Part shown: one piece after another, positions 8,552-17,853 of the stretch
Numbering within the stretch: position 1 is the first letter of the stretch
Layout: each line of letters starts with the position of its first letter
Assembly (NCBI GenBank): GCA_900542445.1
Contig: UQNN01000002.1
Location: forward strand, 162,083-226,082
Origin: an uncultured Eubacteriales bacterium
GTDB taxonomy: Bacteria; Bacillota; Clostridia; Christensenellales; Aristaeellaceae
Length of the DNA: 64,000 nucleotides
Direction of reading: 5' to 3'
The notes under the pieces: model-generated
Database searches by the model: none
What the model saw: the letters and a program-made list of their open reading frames with translations, nothing else
What the model was told of the DNA's origin: nothing
Translations under genes and position numbers: made by a program

Positions 8552-9916
8552 TTATGCCAAATCTTCTTTCGCTTTGAGCTGGCGCAGAATGCCGTTGACA
8601 ATGGCGATGCACAGCACGAGCGTGCAGATGTCGGCGACAGGCTGAGCAATCTGAATGCCCAGCAATCCCCAAATGTTGGGGAAAACCAGCAGCGCGGGAA
8701 TCAGGAAGATACCCTGACGCGCGGTGGAGATAATTGTGGAGCGCACGCCGTAACCGATGGCCTGCGTGAACATGTTGCACATGGTAATGTAGCCCCAGAG
8801 CGGCAGGGTCAGCAGCTGGAAGCGCAGAGCCAGCGTGCCGATTTCGATGACCTGCGGATCGTCGCGGCGGAACACGGCGATAATCTGGCCGGAAAACAGC
8901 AGCGAAATCACGCAGAGCACGACGAGAATAACGGTCACGACCTTCACGCAGAACCAGAAGGCCTCGCGCACGCGCTTATACTTGCCTGCGCCGTAGGAGA
9001 AGCCGCAGACCGGCTGGAAGCCCTGGCCGAAGCCGATGACGGAAGAATTGATGAACATCGTGTAGCGGCTGACGATGGACATGGCCGCAATCGCCGCGTC
9101 GCCGTACACGCCCGCCGCGTTGTTGAGCAGGATGGTGGAGATGCTCGCGATGCCCTGGCGGCCGAGAGAGGGAATGCCGTTATAGCAGATGCTGCCGTAG
9201 ATTTGCAGGCTGGGCTTGAAGTTTGAAAATTTGATGGAAAGCGCGTCTTCCTTGGTGTTGCACATGACCAGCAGGATGATGAAGCTGACCCCCTGAGAGA
9301 GCGCCGTCGCCAGCGCCGCGCCCGCCGTGCCCATGTTCAGGGCGAAAATGAGAATCGGGTCGAGCACCATGTTGAGAATGCCGCCGGTGGTGATGCCGAC
9401 CATGCCGTACATCGTCAGCCCCTCAAACCGGAGCAGGTTGTTCATGACGAACGAACACATCATAAACGGCATGGCGTAGAAGATGTAGGTCGCGTAATCT
9501 TTGGCGTAGGGCGCGATGGTCTCCGTCGAGCCGAGGAAGCGGACGATGAAGTCGATATGGGTCAGGCTGAAAAAAGCGAGGATGATGCCCGCAATGAACG
9601 CGGTGAAGAACGCCGTGGAGGCATACGTGTCGGCCTTCTTCTTGTTGCCCGCGCCGAGCGCCTGGCTGACGTGCGTGCCCGAACCCATGCCGATCATGAA
9701 GGAAATGGCCTGAATGATCGCCATGGCGGAGAAGATAACGCCTACCGCGCCGGAGGCGGAGGTGCCGATCTGGCTGACGAAGAATGTGTCGGCCATGTTG
9801 TAGATGTTGGTGATGAGCATGGAGATGATCGTCGGCACGGCCATCTTCGGGATGACGCTGCTCACGGGGTCACAGAGCAGCATGTGGTTGCGCTGCTCGG
9901 CAGTCATGGATTTCAT
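8552..9916 (-). CDS. MATE family efflux transporter
   Basis: 454 residues with about 12 hydrophobic helices. The N-terminal half has VSSVIPKMAVPTIISMLITNIYNMADTFF-like residues and the second half repeats the pattern, as in NorM/DinF-like MATE exporters that use Na+ or H+ gradients. The ATG at 9916 is chosen because AAGGAG lies 8 bases upstream; an 11-residue longer reading lacks such a site. Substrate (drug, peptide or metabolite) is unknown. It is the first of three MATE genes in the window. Confidence 0.9.
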   Translation of the reverse strand: MKSMTAEQRNHMLLCDPVSSVIPKMAVPTIISMLITNIYNMADTFFVSQIGTSASGAVGVIFSAMAIIQAISFMIGMGSGTHVSQALGAGNKKKADTYASTAFFTAFIAGIILAFFSLTHIDFIVRFLGSTETIAPYAKDYATYIFYAMPFMMCSFVMNNLLRFEGLTMYGMVGITTGGILNMVLDPILIFALNMGTAGAALATALSQGVSFIILLVMCNTKEDALSIKFSNFKPSLQIYGSICYNGIPSLGRQGIASISTILLNNAAGVYGDAAIAAMSIVSRYTMFINSSVIGFGQGFQPVCGFSYGAGKYKRVREAFWFCVKVVTVILVVLCVISLLFSGQIIAVFRRDDPQVIEIGTLALRFQLLTLPLWGYITMCNMFTQAIGYGVRSTIISTARQGIFLIPALLVFPNIWGLLGIQIAQPVADICTLVLCIAIVNGILRQLKAKEDLA

Positions 9917-10115
9917 AGCTTGATTCTCCTTGGTTGAAATGAAGTTCAAGCAACTCAGAGCATGAAAAAAACTCCTGGTACGCTTTTGAAAATGAAGGGC
10001 TGAAAAGCCGCATTCGACTGCATTTCGACATCAAGAAAAAATCCCCTGCCGCGCGGCAGAAGATTTCGGCTTTTTATCGCTTTTTCAAGGAAATACCCTG
10101 TGAAATTTGGGTAAA

Positions 10116-10616
10116 TTATAAGCGGTAACCCACAAGGGAAATGACGAGGCTCAGCGCCAACGCAGCCAGAACGTCGCTGATATCGTGCTGGCCGGAGAGC
10201 ACGCGCAGACTGCCGATGACCGCGCTGAGCAGCGCCATGCACGCGATGACCGCCGGATGCGGAAAGACATAGGCAATCGCGCAGGCGATGGCGGCGGCGC
10301 TGGCCGTGTGGCGGCTGGGCATGCTCTTTCCCTTGCCCGGTTTGTAGGTGCCGACTGGCGGCACGCCGTAACGGTCGTAAGGGCGCTGTTTGCCGATCAG
10401 CGGGCGAAGTACCGTCACAACAACGAAACAGACGGCGGGAACGATCACCGCGCGAATGATGCGCCTGTCGCCGGTGAACATCAGGTATAAAAGCGACGCG
10501 CAGTAGATTGCCGCGCAAAGCAGCGTCGGCGCGCGAAGCGCTTTCGTCCCGCCGGGCAGACGGCTGACAGCGCGGCGCGTGGTTTCGGTCATGCGGATGT
10601 ATCGTTCGCGGGTCAT
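10116..10616 (-). CDS. PAP2 family phosphatase
   Basis: 166-residue membrane protein with the three PAP2 motifs: GKQRPYDR (~75-82), PSRHTASA (100-107) and SGQHDISD (141-148, with His144). Such enzymes dephosphorylate lipid phosphates, including undecaprenyl pyrophosphate or phosphatidate, at the outer face of the cytoplasmic membrane. AAGGAGGCCTTTTC precedes the ATG at 10616. The in-frame upstream extension lacks a ribosome site. It has several hydrophobic helices and no neighbouring partner. Confidence 0.9.
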   Translation of the reverse strand: MTRERYIRMTETTRRAVSRLPGGTKALRAPTLLCAAIYCASLLYLMFTGDRRIIRAVIVPAVCFVVVTVLRPLIGKQRPYDRYGVPPVGTYKPGKGKSMPSRHTASAAAIACAIAYVFPHPAVIACMALLSAVIGSLRVLSGQHDISDVLAALALSLVISLVGYRL

Positions 10617-10752
10617 GAAAAGGCCTCCTTGACTGAATGAAAGAACATCGGTATAATAAAAAAGTATTTCTGTAAACGGTATACTCAAAAATCGACAGAG
10701 ATCTGCGGACGCGCGATGCGCGCCTCTACACTGGATTGATATGCACGATTTC

Positions 10753-10898
10753 ATTTATCGCACAACGATAAATGGAGTGGGAAGTCCAGAAACCTCAGGT
10801 TTCTGGTGGGGAAAATCGGAAATCGCAAGGAGCTGGAACAGCGGCTATGCGAGTTTCCCGGACTTGGGGCGAAGCCCCAAGCGTTTTTCCTCCCCCAA
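10753..10898. repeat. Mosaic palindromic repeat copy (family A)
   Basis: Three stem-loops in order: ATTTATCG/CGATAAAT; then CCAGAAACCT/AGGTTTCTGG (10786-10806); then CTTGGGGC-GAA-GCCCCAAG (10863-10881). The block 10812-10890 recurs in inverse orientation at 51660-51760. It occupies the leader of the HAD gene. Confidence 0.7.
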
Positions 10899-10915
10899 GA
10901 CAAGAAAGGATACGT

Positions 10916-11560
10916 ATGCTTGAAACGATGAAGGCCGCCATCTTTGATATGGATGGCACATTGATCGACTCCATGACCAGGTGGCGCGAGATGAACGGCG
11001 CGTTCGTGCGCCAGATGGGCATTATCCCGACGGAAAAGCAGGAAGCGGATATGATGTCCATGTCCGGCACGATGGTCGTGGATTACTTCAAAAACGAGTT
11101 CGGCCTTGAAACCAATTTCGATACGCTCTGCGTCAAAGCCTGCGAGGCGATGGAACCCGTTTACAGCGCGGGCGTGCCACATAAGCCCGGCGCGGCGGCT
11201 TACCTCAAACGCCTTCGCGCCCGCGGCGTGAAATGCGTTGTCGCAACGGCTACGCCTGCCCGATTGGCTATGATCGGCCTGAACTGCGCCGATCTGGTCA
11301 GCGATCTGGACTTTATTTTCAGCACCGATATGCTGAATCTGAACAAGAGCCAGAATGAATTTTTCGAGCGCGTTTCGCAGATCATCGGCGTGCCGAAGGA
11401 AGACTGCGTCATGTTTGAAGACTCGCTCTATGCCATGCAGGGCGCAAGAAACGCCGGCCTCGGCGTGATCGGCATGACGGATGCCACCAATACGCGCGAC
11501 CGCGAAGCGATCCGCGCCTGCTGCGACAGGGTGATCGATTCATTCGACGAACTGCCCTGA
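10916..11560 (+). CDS. HAD superfamily hydrolase, phosphoglycolate phosphatase-like
   Basis: 214 residues with HAD motif I FDMDGTLIDS near the N-terminus, motif II VVATATP, and motif IV in VMFEDSLYAMQGARNAG. The helical cap lies between motifs I and II, as in subfamily IA enzymes (beta-phosphoglucomutase or Gph-like). The ATG at 10916 follows AGAAAGGA by five bases; a longer frame reaches into the repeat block and is rejected. The physiological phosphate ester is not predictable. Confidence 0.88.
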   Translation: MLETMKAAIFDMDGTLIDSMTRWREMNGAFVRQMGIIPTEKQEADMMSMSGTMVVDYFKNEFGLETNFDTLCVKACEAMEPVYSAGVPHKPGAAAYLKRLRARGVKCVVATATPARLAMIGLNCADLVSDLDFIFSTDMLNLNKSQNEFFERVSQIIGVPKEDCVMFEDSLYAMQGARNAGLGVIGMTDATNTRDREAIRACCDRVIDSFDELP

Positions 11561-11600
11561 TCAAGAGTATAGCATAAACGCGCCCAGTTGGTAAATGAAA

Positions 11601-11634
11601 AATCCGAGCCTTGAAAAAGAGACTCGGTTTTTTT
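11601..11634 (+). terminator. Terminator of the HAD gene
   Basis: CCGAG...CTCGG stem followed by seven T. Confidence 0.75.
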
Positions 11635-11664
11635 AGGTTTATGATCCCAAAACGTATTCGCGCG

Positions 11665-12534
11665 TCAATCTTTTTTCCCCGGCGCAAGTTCGCTGACCAG
11701 CAGCGCGGCAAAGATGATCGCAAAGCCGACGCCCATTTGCAGCGTGACCTTTTCGCCCAGCAGCAGGCAGGAAAACAGCACGCCGAACACCGATTCCAGC
11801 GAAAGCAGAATGACTGCGTGCGAAGCGGGGGCCATGCTCTGGCCGATGTTTTGCAGGCTCATGCCGATGGTGGTGGAGAAAACCGCGATATAAAGCAGAC
11901 CGCCGATTGAACCCGGCGTGAACGCCAGCGGCATGCCGCGCTCAAAGAGCCGGTTGTACAGGCCCGCATAGAGGGCGCAGAACGCGAATTGCAGCACGAT
12001 GAGCGCGTAGGTGTTCGTCTTCTTCTGGCATTGTTCCACCGCAATGATGTGTCCGGCAAACAGAAAGCCGCAGATCAGCGTCAGTATATCACCCGGATTC
12101 AGTCCGCCGCCCTGTCCGTCCAGCGACAGCAGGCCGATCCCCACGAGCATCATCACCGCCGCAATCAGGTTGCTCTTTTGCAGCTTTTGATGGAATAGCA
12201 GCGCGCACCCAAACGGAACGAGCAGCACATACACCGTCGTCAGGAACGCGTTTTTGCCCGCCGTCGTATATTGCAGGCCGGTGGTCTGCACGATGTACGC
12301 GCCAAAAAGCAGCAGGCCGACCAGCGCGCCGCGCGCCACGTCTCCGCGCGTCAGCTCTTTCAGGTGTCGGCGGAACAAAATGCCCGTAATCGCCGCCGCG
12401 ATCAGGTAGCGCATGGCAATAATTGCGCCCGGAGGAAAGCTGTCCAGCGCGTTTTTGACCACCGCAAACGCGCAGCCCCAAATCAGAGCGGTCAGCAAAA
12501 GCAGGCTATCGGCCAGTATTTCGCGTTTTGTCAT
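11665..12534 (-). CDS. EamA/DMT superfamily transporter
   Basis: 289 residues with ten hydrophobic helices in two EamA repeats. The first begins LLLLTALIWGCAFAVVKNAL; the second has a VFSTTIGMSLQNIGQSMAPASHAVILLSLES-type sequence, a hallmark of the drug/metabolite transporter family. The start at 12534 is chosen because the transmembrane repeat begins 8 residues later and AAGGACG lies upstream; the upstream 42-residue extension is not typical. Substrate is unknown. Confidence 0.88.
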   Translation of the reverse strand: MTKREILADSLLLLTALIWGCAFAVVKNALDSFPPGAIIAMRYLIAAAITGILFRRHLKELTRGDVARGALVGLLLFGAYIVQTTGLQYTTAGKNAFLTTVYVLLVPFGCALLFHQKLQKSNLIAAVMMLVGIGLLSLDGQGGGLNPGDILTLICGFLFAGHIIAVEQCQKKTNTYALIVLQFAFCALYAGLYNRLFERGMPLAFTPGSIGGLLYIAVFSTTIGMSLQNIGQSMAPASHAVILLSLESVFGVLFSCLLLGEKVTLQMGVGFAIIFAALLVSELAPGKKD

Positions 12535-12619
12535 CTGTTTATACGTCCTTATTCTTGTTTTTTGCATAAGCATGCAAGTATATCCTATTGTAGCATAAAC
12601 CCGTTCGGAAGAAAAGATC

Positions 12620-12648
12620 TTTACACCTCCTTTGTTTTGGTGTATCAT
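12620..12648 (+). promoter_or_regulatory. Promoter of the telA-like gene
   Basis: TTTACA (12620-12625) and TATCAT (12643-12648), spacer 17. Confidence 0.55.
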
Positions 12649-12718
12649 GGGTATCAGCATACGAAGATATTCATTCCATCATTTTCATTGAGGAAGATCA
12701 TCAAAAGGAGATACGATA

Positions 12719-13966
12719 ATGGACGATAAGTTGATTCCGACTCTGGTTCTCCCCGGCGACGAAGAGGAAGCTCAGCAGGTCGCGGCCGAAGCCGAGGCGC
12801 CCGTGCAGGAGGCGGCTCAGCCCGTTCAGGCTGCCGTGCAGACCGCGCCCGTCGAAGAGGCTCAGCAGGCCCCTGCTCAGGAGGAAAAGAAGGATGAGCC
12901 GCTGACCCCTGTGGACGCGCAGGACGATTCCCTGAATTTTGACAACCTTTCTCCGGAAGAGCAGGCCGCCGTGCTGGCGTTTGTGGAGCGCATCGACATT
13001 CACAACAGCGAGACGGTGCTCAAGTACGGCAACGCCGCGCAGACGAAGATTTCCCAGTTCTCCGACAAGATTCTGGAGGACGTGAAGACCAAGGACACCG
13101 GCGCGATTTCCGATATGCTGACCAAGCTGGTCGCCGAGCTGAAAGGCTTTGATGTGGACGAAGGCAAGAAGGGCGGCCTGTTTGGGCTGTTCAAAAAGGC
13201 CGGAAACAACATCGCTCAGCTTCGCGCGAAGTACGACAAGGTCGAAGCGAACGTTGCGGAGATCATCGCCACGTTGCAGAATCATCAGAAACAGCTCATT
13301 TCCGACTGCAAGATGCTCGACGAGCTGTATGCCCAGAATGAGCAATACTATCATGAGCTGACGCTGTATATCATCGCGGGCGAACTCAAACTCAAGAAGC
13401 TGCGCGAAGAGGAGCTGCCGCCGCTGCTGGCGAAGGCTCAGCAGACCGCCGATCCGGCTGACGCGCAGATCGCCAACGATTTCAGCCAGCTTATCGAGCG
13501 GTTTGAAAAGCGCATCCACGATCTCAAGCTCACGCGTATGGTTTCCGTGCAGATGGGGCCGCAGATTCGCCTGATGCAGAACAACGACAACGTGTTGGCC
13601 GAGCGCATACAGTCCACCGTTGCGAACACGATTCCGCTCTGGAAGAGCCAAATGGTCATCGCGATGGGCATGCAGCACGCGGAGAGCGCGCTGAACGCGC
13701 AGAAGGCCGTTACGGATATGACCAACGAGCTGCTCCGCTCCAACGCCGAGCGCCTCAAAGTGGGCACGATCGAGACGGCGAAGGAAGCCGAACGCGGCGT
13801 GGTGGATATCGAGACCATCCGCACGGCGAATACCGCGCTCATCGATACCCTGAACGAAGTGCAGAAGATCCAGCGCGAGGGCGCTCAGAAGCGCGCCGCC
13901 GCTGCCATCGAGCTTGGCCGCCTGGAGAAGGAGCTGCGCGACAAGGTGCTGGAAATCAATCGTTAA
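12719..13966 (+). CDS. Toxic anion resistance protein, TelA family
   Basis: 415 residues. The first ~65 are an acidic, Ala/Glu/Pro-rich linker (EEAQQVAAEAEAPVQEAAQ) that is likely disordered. The TelA domain follows, with SETVLKYGNAAQTKISQFSDKIL, HQKQLISDCKMLDELYAQNEQYYHELTLYI and MVSVQMGPQIRLMQNNDNVLAERIQ. TelA/KlaA proteins are linked to tellurite and envelope stress, but the mechanism is unclear. AAAGGAGATACGATA precedes the ATG. No ter genes are nearby, so a general stress role is possible. Confidence 0.88.
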   Translation: MDDKLIPTLVLPGDEEEAQQVAAEAEAPVQEAAQPVQAAVQTAPVEEAQQAPAQEEKKDEPLTPVDAQDDSLNFDNLSPEEQAAVLAFVERIDIHNSETVLKYGNAAQTKISQFSDKILEDVKTKDTGAISDMLTKLVAELKGFDVDEGKKGGLFGLFKKAGNNIAQLRAKYDKVEANVAEIIATLQNHQKQLISDCKMLDELYAQNEQYYHELTLYIIAGELKLKKLREEELPPLLAKAQQTADPADAQIANDFSQLIERFEKRIHDLKLTRMVSVQMGPQIRLMQNNDNVLAERIQSTVANTIPLWKSQMVIAMGMQHAESALNAQKAVTDMTNELLRSNAERLKVGTIETAKEAERGVVDIETIRTANTALIDTLNEVQKIQREGAQKRAAAAIELGRLEKELRDKVLEINR

Positions 13967-13967
13967 G

Positions 13968-14024
13968 GATGCGTTGGGAATTTGTCCCAAATCCTATCAG
14001 AAACCTGAGGTTTCTGGACTTCCC
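13968..14024. repeat. Mosaic palindromic repeat copy (family A, partial)
   Basis: GGATGCGTTGGGA...TCCCAAATCC, then CAGAAACCTG/AGGTTTCTG and the tail GGACTTCCC. It matches the left half of the copy at 49467-49615. Confidence 0.65.
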
Positions 14025-14027
14025 GCT

Positions 14028-14058
14028 AAAGCCCATCATTCTGATGGGCTTTACTTAT
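14028..14058 (+). terminator. Terminator of the telA-like gene
   Basis: AAAGCCCATCA-TTC-TGATGGGCTTT followed by ACTT. Confidence 0.6.
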
Positions 14059-14152
14059 AATGAGCAATCCCCCAAGCCAAGCGGAGCGCGTTTTTTCCCC
14101 CAAAAAGCAGCATAATAGGCGAAACTTTCCGTGTCCGAAAGGAATCTTTTCC

Positions 14153-15064
14153 ATGAATACCCGTTCTAAAAAGTATTTTCCCGTCAAACCTGCTCGCAGT
14201 TACGAAGAACAGCTCACCCGTCTCTCCGAAATCCATGATCTGACTATCGGCGATCCCGATCGGGCGAGGTACATCCTTTCTACCGTCAATTATTACCGCC
14301 TGACGACCTACGGCAAACATCTGCGCCGGGCGGACGATCCGGAAAAATTTCAGCCGGGCGTGACGCTGGAAACGCTTTTTGGCTTATACCAATTTGATAT
14401 GAATCTGCGCCACCTGCTTCTGCCCGTGCTGGAGTTTTTTGAGGTGCAGCTGCGCGCCAAAATCGCCTATCAGCTGGCGATTACGTATGGTTCTCTGGGG
14501 TATATGGACGCCGAAAACTTTCGGGCGGTAACGCTGGCCAACGGTTCGTCCGTCCATAAAAATCTGATGGGCAAGTTCAAAAACGAGGTCAAGCGGCAGG
14601 GCGCGCTGCCCTTTGTGCGCCATCACAAAATCAAATACGGCGGCCAGTTCCCGATCTGGGCGGCGGTCGAGCTGTTTACATTCGGCATGCTGGCTTCATT
14701 GTTTGACATCATGAAGGAAAGCGATCAACGCGCTGTCAGCCGGGCTTACGATCTCTCGCCGGAGGCGCTGTCCGCACTGATGGCCGCGGCGGTGAATGTG
14801 CGCAACATCTGCGCGCATTACAATCGCCTGTATAATCAGCCGCTGGAGGAGCAGCCGATTCTGCCCAACCGCCTGCGCCTGTATGAAAGTAACCGCCTCT
14901 TTCCGCTGCTGCTGACGTTTGCACATACGCTGGGGCGGGAGCGCGTCTTTACGCGGCTGGTGACGGGCATTGCCTTGCTGGAGGAGGATTATCCGGAAGC
15001 GGATTTGGCCTGCTGCGGTTTTCCGGAAAACTGGCGGGAGATACTGGAAAACGAAATCAGCTAA
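14153..15064 (+). CDS. Abi family protein (AbiD/AbiF-like, HEPN fold)
   Basis: 303 residues of the Abi_2 family. The N-terminus has SYEEQLTRLSEIHDLTI and RARYILSTVNYYRLTTYGKHL; residues 216-228 (VRNICAHYNRLYN) contain R217-x4-H222, the RNase motif of HEPN domains. Abi_2 proteins abort phage infection or act as RNA-cleaving toxins. No dedicated antitoxin gene is adjacent, so it seems solitary. The ATG at 14153 follows AAAGGAATC; a 31-residue longer reading overlaps the repeat and terminator region and is unlikely. Confidence 0.9.
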   Translation: MNTRSKKYFPVKPARSYEEQLTRLSEIHDLTIGDPDRARYILSTVNYYRLTTYGKHLRRADDPEKFQPGVTLETLFGLYQFDMNLRHLLLPVLEFFEVQLRAKIAYQLAITYGSLGYMDAENFRAVTLANGSSVHKNLMGKFKNEVKRQGALPFVRHHKIKYGGQFPIWAAVELFTFGMLASLFDIMKESDQRAVSRAYDLSPEALSALMAAAVNVRNICAHYNRLYNQPLEEQPILPNRLRLYESNRLFPLLLTFAHTLGRERVFTRLVTGIALLEEDYPEADLACCGFPENWREILENEIS

Positions 15065-15065
15065 A

Positions 15066-15108
15066 GAATACCCCTGCAAGGCCGCGGCTTTGCAGGGGTA
15101 TTCAAAAT
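15066..15108. terminator. Shared terminator between convergent genes
   Basis: GAATACCCCTGCAA pairs with TTGCAGGGGTATTC (15066-15079 and 15090-15103). The 14-bp stem lies between the stops of the Abi and PrdX-like genes. Confidence 0.7.
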
Positions 15109-15114
15109 TTCAGC

Positions 15115-15657
15115 TTACAGTTTCACCGTCGTAAAGGTTTCGTTCAATGCGGGCAGAATCTGATGGATTAAATCGCTTGTAGCAAAGCGCAGGCTGCTGG
15201 TGTTGATGCAGGGGTGGCAGGCGAAGACAGGCTCTTTCAGCACGTCTTCATCGATTAGCAGGCGCACGCGTTTGTCCTTGTCGTTCATCAACCCCAGCAC
15301 GCTGACGCTGCCGGGCGTGATATCCAGCATATCCAGCATGAACTCCGGTTCGGCGAAGGAGAGACGCGCCGAACCAATCTGCTTGCTGAGCACGGCGGTT
15401 TTGAATTTCTTGTCGCCCGGCATCAGCAGCAGATAAAACTGCGTGCGCTGGGCATTGCGCAGAAACAGGTTTTTGCAGATGTGGGTGTCGAGCGTTTTAT
15501 CCACCGATTCGCAGGCCTCCATCGTCATCAGCGCCGGATGATCCACGCGCTCGTAATCTATGCCCAGCCGATCCAGAAAATCGTAGACGCGGATTTCCTT
15601 GCCGAGCCGCCCCGACGCATCGGCAGGCCGGCCTTTTTCCAAAACATATTCGCTCAT
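15115..15657 (-). CDS. Prolyl-tRNA editing (PrdX/ProX-type) deacylase
   Basis: 180 residues of the YbaK/PrdX aminoacyl-tRNA deacylase fold. Visible elements are the HPALMTMEACE segment, ICKNLFLRN, FYLLLMPGDKKFKTAVLSKQIG (with the conserved Lys), LDITPGSVSVLGLMND and a C-terminal CHPCINTSSL. Stand-alone members hydrolyse Ala-tRNAPro in trans. GAGGATAAACA precedes the ATG. It is transcribed in the direction of the Abi gene and stands apart from the pot operon. Confidence 0.88.
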   Translation of the reverse strand: MSEYVLEKGRPADASGRLGKEIRVYDFLDRLGIDYERVDHPALMTMEACESVDKTLDTHICKNLFLRNAQRTQFYLLLMPGDKKFKTAVLSKQIGSARLSFAEPEFMLDMLDITPGSVSVLGLMNDKDKRVRLLIDEDVLKEPVFACHPCINTSSLRFATSDLIHQILPALNETFTTVKL

Positions 15658-15710
15658 TGTTTATCCTCGATTCGCTTACTCAACTAAAAACATGCTTTTC
15701 ATACAAAGTC

Positions 15711-15835
15711 GTTTCAGTCGCAGACCACTTCGCGGCCTGCTCTGAAACGATGTTTTTTGTTTGAGCGTTAGGGGAAACGATGGAGCCGGCTCCATACCCC
15801 GTTGGGGACATTGCCCCCGGACCCCTTCTTTGTTT
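15711..15835. repeat. Mosaic palindromic repeat copy (family A, reverse)
   Basis: GTTTCAG...CTGAAAC (15711-15748) encloses a GACCACTTCGCGGCC hairpin and is homologous to 46352-46388 and 61832-61871. It is followed by ATGGAGCC/GGCTCCAT and a GGGGAC...CCCCGGACCCC block related to 16990-17044. Confidence 0.6.
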
Positions 15836-15851
15836 CGCCTGGTTTGAACAA

Positions 15852-15882
15852 AGTCAAAAACCTCCCCAGGTTTGGGGAGGCT
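15852..15882 (-). terminator. Terminator of the pot operon
   Basis: On the minus strand, CCTCCCC-AAACCT-GGGGAGG is followed by TTTTTG. Confidence 0.75.
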
Positions 15883-15892
15883 ATGAAAGCGA

Positions 15893-16930
15893 TTAGAACT
15901 CGGAAATGATCTCCGTCCAAATCTGGTCATAGAGTTTCGTATCGTCGCCCAGATACTTGAAGACCTGGCAGTGATCCAACGCTTCCTGCGGCGGGTTGTT
16001 GACCGGGGAGGCGTTGTATTCGTCCGCACCGATGATGTCGATTGCGGCGGTGTTCGGAATGGCGTAGCCGACGTAGTCATAGTTCATTGCAGCGATATCT
16101 CCGCGGCAGAGGAAGTCGATGAACTTCTCCGCGCCGGAGACGTTGCGGGCGTTCGCCGGGATGCAGATGGAATCATAGAAGATGTTGCTGCCTTCCGGCG
16201 GAATCATGTAGTCCAGCTCGTCGTTTTCGCTCATGCAGAAGGTCGCGTCGCCGCTCCAAACCAGCGCGACGGCGGCTTCGCCCGCGATCATCTTGTCCTT
16301 CACTTCGTCAACGACGTAGGCCAGCACCATCGGCTTCTGCTCGATGAGCAGGTTCTTCGCGTCTTCCAGATCGGCGGGATCGGTGGAATTCAGGTCGTGT
16401 CCCGTCATCACCAGCGCGATGGCCAGCGTGTCGCGCGGAGAGTTGAGCATCAGCATGTCCATCGTGTAGGTCGGGTCCATCAGCGTTTCCCAGCTGGTCG
16501 GCGCTTCTTCGACCATTTCCGTGTTGTAGAGAATGCCCATCGTGCCCCAGGTATACGGCACGGAGTATTCGCTCTGCGGGTCATAGCTTTCGTTCATGAA
16601 GCGCGGGTCGATGTTGGCAACGTTGGGGATGTTTTCCCAGTTGATTTTCTGAAGCAGGTTTTCCTGAATCATGCGCTCGATCATGTAGTCGCTGGGAATG
16701 ATGACGTCGTAGCTCGAACCGCCCATCGCGATCTTGGCATACATGTCCTCGTTGGTCTCAAACGTCTCGTAGATGACCTTGATGCCCGTCTCCTGCTCAA
16801 ACAGGTCGAGCACTTCCGGCTCAATGTAGTCGCCCCAGTTGTAGACGTTGATCGTTTCCTGAGCCGCCAGAGCAAAGAGCGGGCAGAGCGTCAGCGCGGC
16901 GGCGAGGAACAGCATGGCGAATTTCTTCAT
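15893..16930 (-). CDS. potD: Spermidine/putrescine-binding protein PotD
   Basis: 345 residues. The signal peptide is MKKFAMLFLAAALTLCPLFALAA, with an ALA-A signal peptidase I site. The Cys in LTLC is not preceded by a lipobox small residue. The mature part has ETINVYNWGDYIEPEVLDLFEQETG, YDVIIPSDYMIERM, and the Trp/Glu/Asp residues of the polyamine pocket (VALVWSGDA, IFYDSICIPANA). It delivers polyamines to PotBC in the membrane. It is the last gene of the operon, preceded by AAAAGGAG. Confidence 0.93.
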   Translation of the reverse strand: MKKFAMLFLAAALTLCPLFALAAQETINVYNWGDYIEPEVLDLFEQETGIKVIYETFETNEDMYAKIAMGGSSYDVIIPSDYMIERMIQENLLQKINWENIPNVANIDPRFMNESYDPQSEYSVPYTWGTMGILYNTEMVEEAPTSWETLMDPTYTMDMLMLNSPRDTLAIALVMTGHDLNSTDPADLEDAKNLLIEQKPMVLAYVVDEVKDKMIAGEAAVALVWSGDATFCMSENDELDYMIPPEGSNIFYDSICIPANARNVSGAEKFIDFLCRGDIAAMNYDYVGYAIPNTAAIDIIGADEYNASPVNNPPQEALDHCQVFKYLGDDTKLYDQIWTEIISEF

Positions 16931-16975
16931 AAATGTTTTCTCCTTTTATTATTATATGATTTGGATTGAACAATA

Positions 16976-17044
16976 AGCGCGAAGCGAGGAAGGGGTCTGG
17001 GGACTTGTCCCCAGACGGGGTTTGGGGCAGTAGCCCCAAGCGTT
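16976..17044. repeat. Mosaic palindromic repeat copy (family A)
   Basis: GTCTGGGGA-CTTG-TCCCCAGAC, then GGGGTTTGGGGC-AGTA-GCCCCAAGCG. It lies between potC and potD inside the operon. Confidence 0.65.
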
Positions 17045-17046
17045 TC

Positions 17047-17853
17047 TTAATACGGAATCTTCACTTCGTCGAGCTTCTTCTGGCTGCGGCCGTCCTTGCG
17101 GAAGTCGCGCAGATTGAGGCCGACGAGCAGCACGAAGACGCAGGCGAAGATGATCGTGGACAGCGCGTTGATCTTCGGGGAAATGCCGCGCTTGGCCATC
17201 GTGTAAATGGTGATGGACAGATTGCTCACGCCGGAACCGGTGGTGAAGAAGCTGACCACAAAGTCGTCGATGGACATCGTCAGCGCCATGATGAAGCCGG
17301 AGAATACGCCCGGCATGATGTCTGGCAGAATCACCTTGAAGAAGCCCTGCATCGGCGTCGCGCCCAGATCCTGCGCCGCTTCGGCGAGGTTCGGGTCAAG
17401 CTGGCGCAGCTTGGGCATCACGCTCAGGACCACATAGGGCACGCAGAACGCAATGTGCGAGAGCAGCAGAGTCAGGTAGCCGAGCTGAATGTTGACCATC
17501 GCGTAGAGCAGCATCAGCGAAACGCCGGTGACAACCTCCGAGTTGAGCATCGGCAGGTTGACAATGCTCAGCAGCGCCTTGCGCGGGCCGCGCTTCATCT
17601 GGTAAAGCGCAATCGCGCCGACCGTGCCGAGCAGGGTCGAAAAGACCGCCGCCAGCAGGCCGATGGAGAGCGTCGTGCCCAGCGCGGACATGATCGCCGC
17701 GTCGGAAAACAGCTCCTTGTACCAGCGCAGCGTGAAACCGCCCCAGTTCGCGCGGGATTTGCTGTCGTTGAAGGAATAGAGAATCAGCAAAAGAATCGGC
17801 GCATACAGAAACGCCATAATCAAAGCGATGTACGCCTTTCTGAGCTTTTTCAT
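17047..17853 (-). CDS. potC: Polyamine ABC transporter permease PotC
   Basis: 268 residues with about six membrane helices and the permease loop AAQDLGATPMQGFFKVILPDIMPG (split here: EAA-like motif then G-x9-LP). ILLLILYSFNDSK near the N-terminus is typical for PotC. It pairs with PotB to form the channel. The start overlaps the potB stop (TGATG), so translation is coupled. Confidence 0.94.
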   Translation of the reverse strand: MKKLRKAYIALIMAFLYAPILLLILYSFNDSKSRANWGGFTLRWYKELFSDAAIMSALGTTLSIGLLAAVFSTLLGTVGAIALYQMKRGPRKALLSIVNLPMLNSEVVTGVSLMLLYAMVNIQLGYLTLLLSHIAFCVPYVVLSVMPKLRQLDPNLAEAAQDLGATPMQGFFKVILPDIMPGVFSGFIMALTMSIDDFVVSFFTTGSGVSNLSITIYTMAKRGISPKINALSTIIFACVFVLLVGLNLRDFRKDGRSQKKLDEVKIPY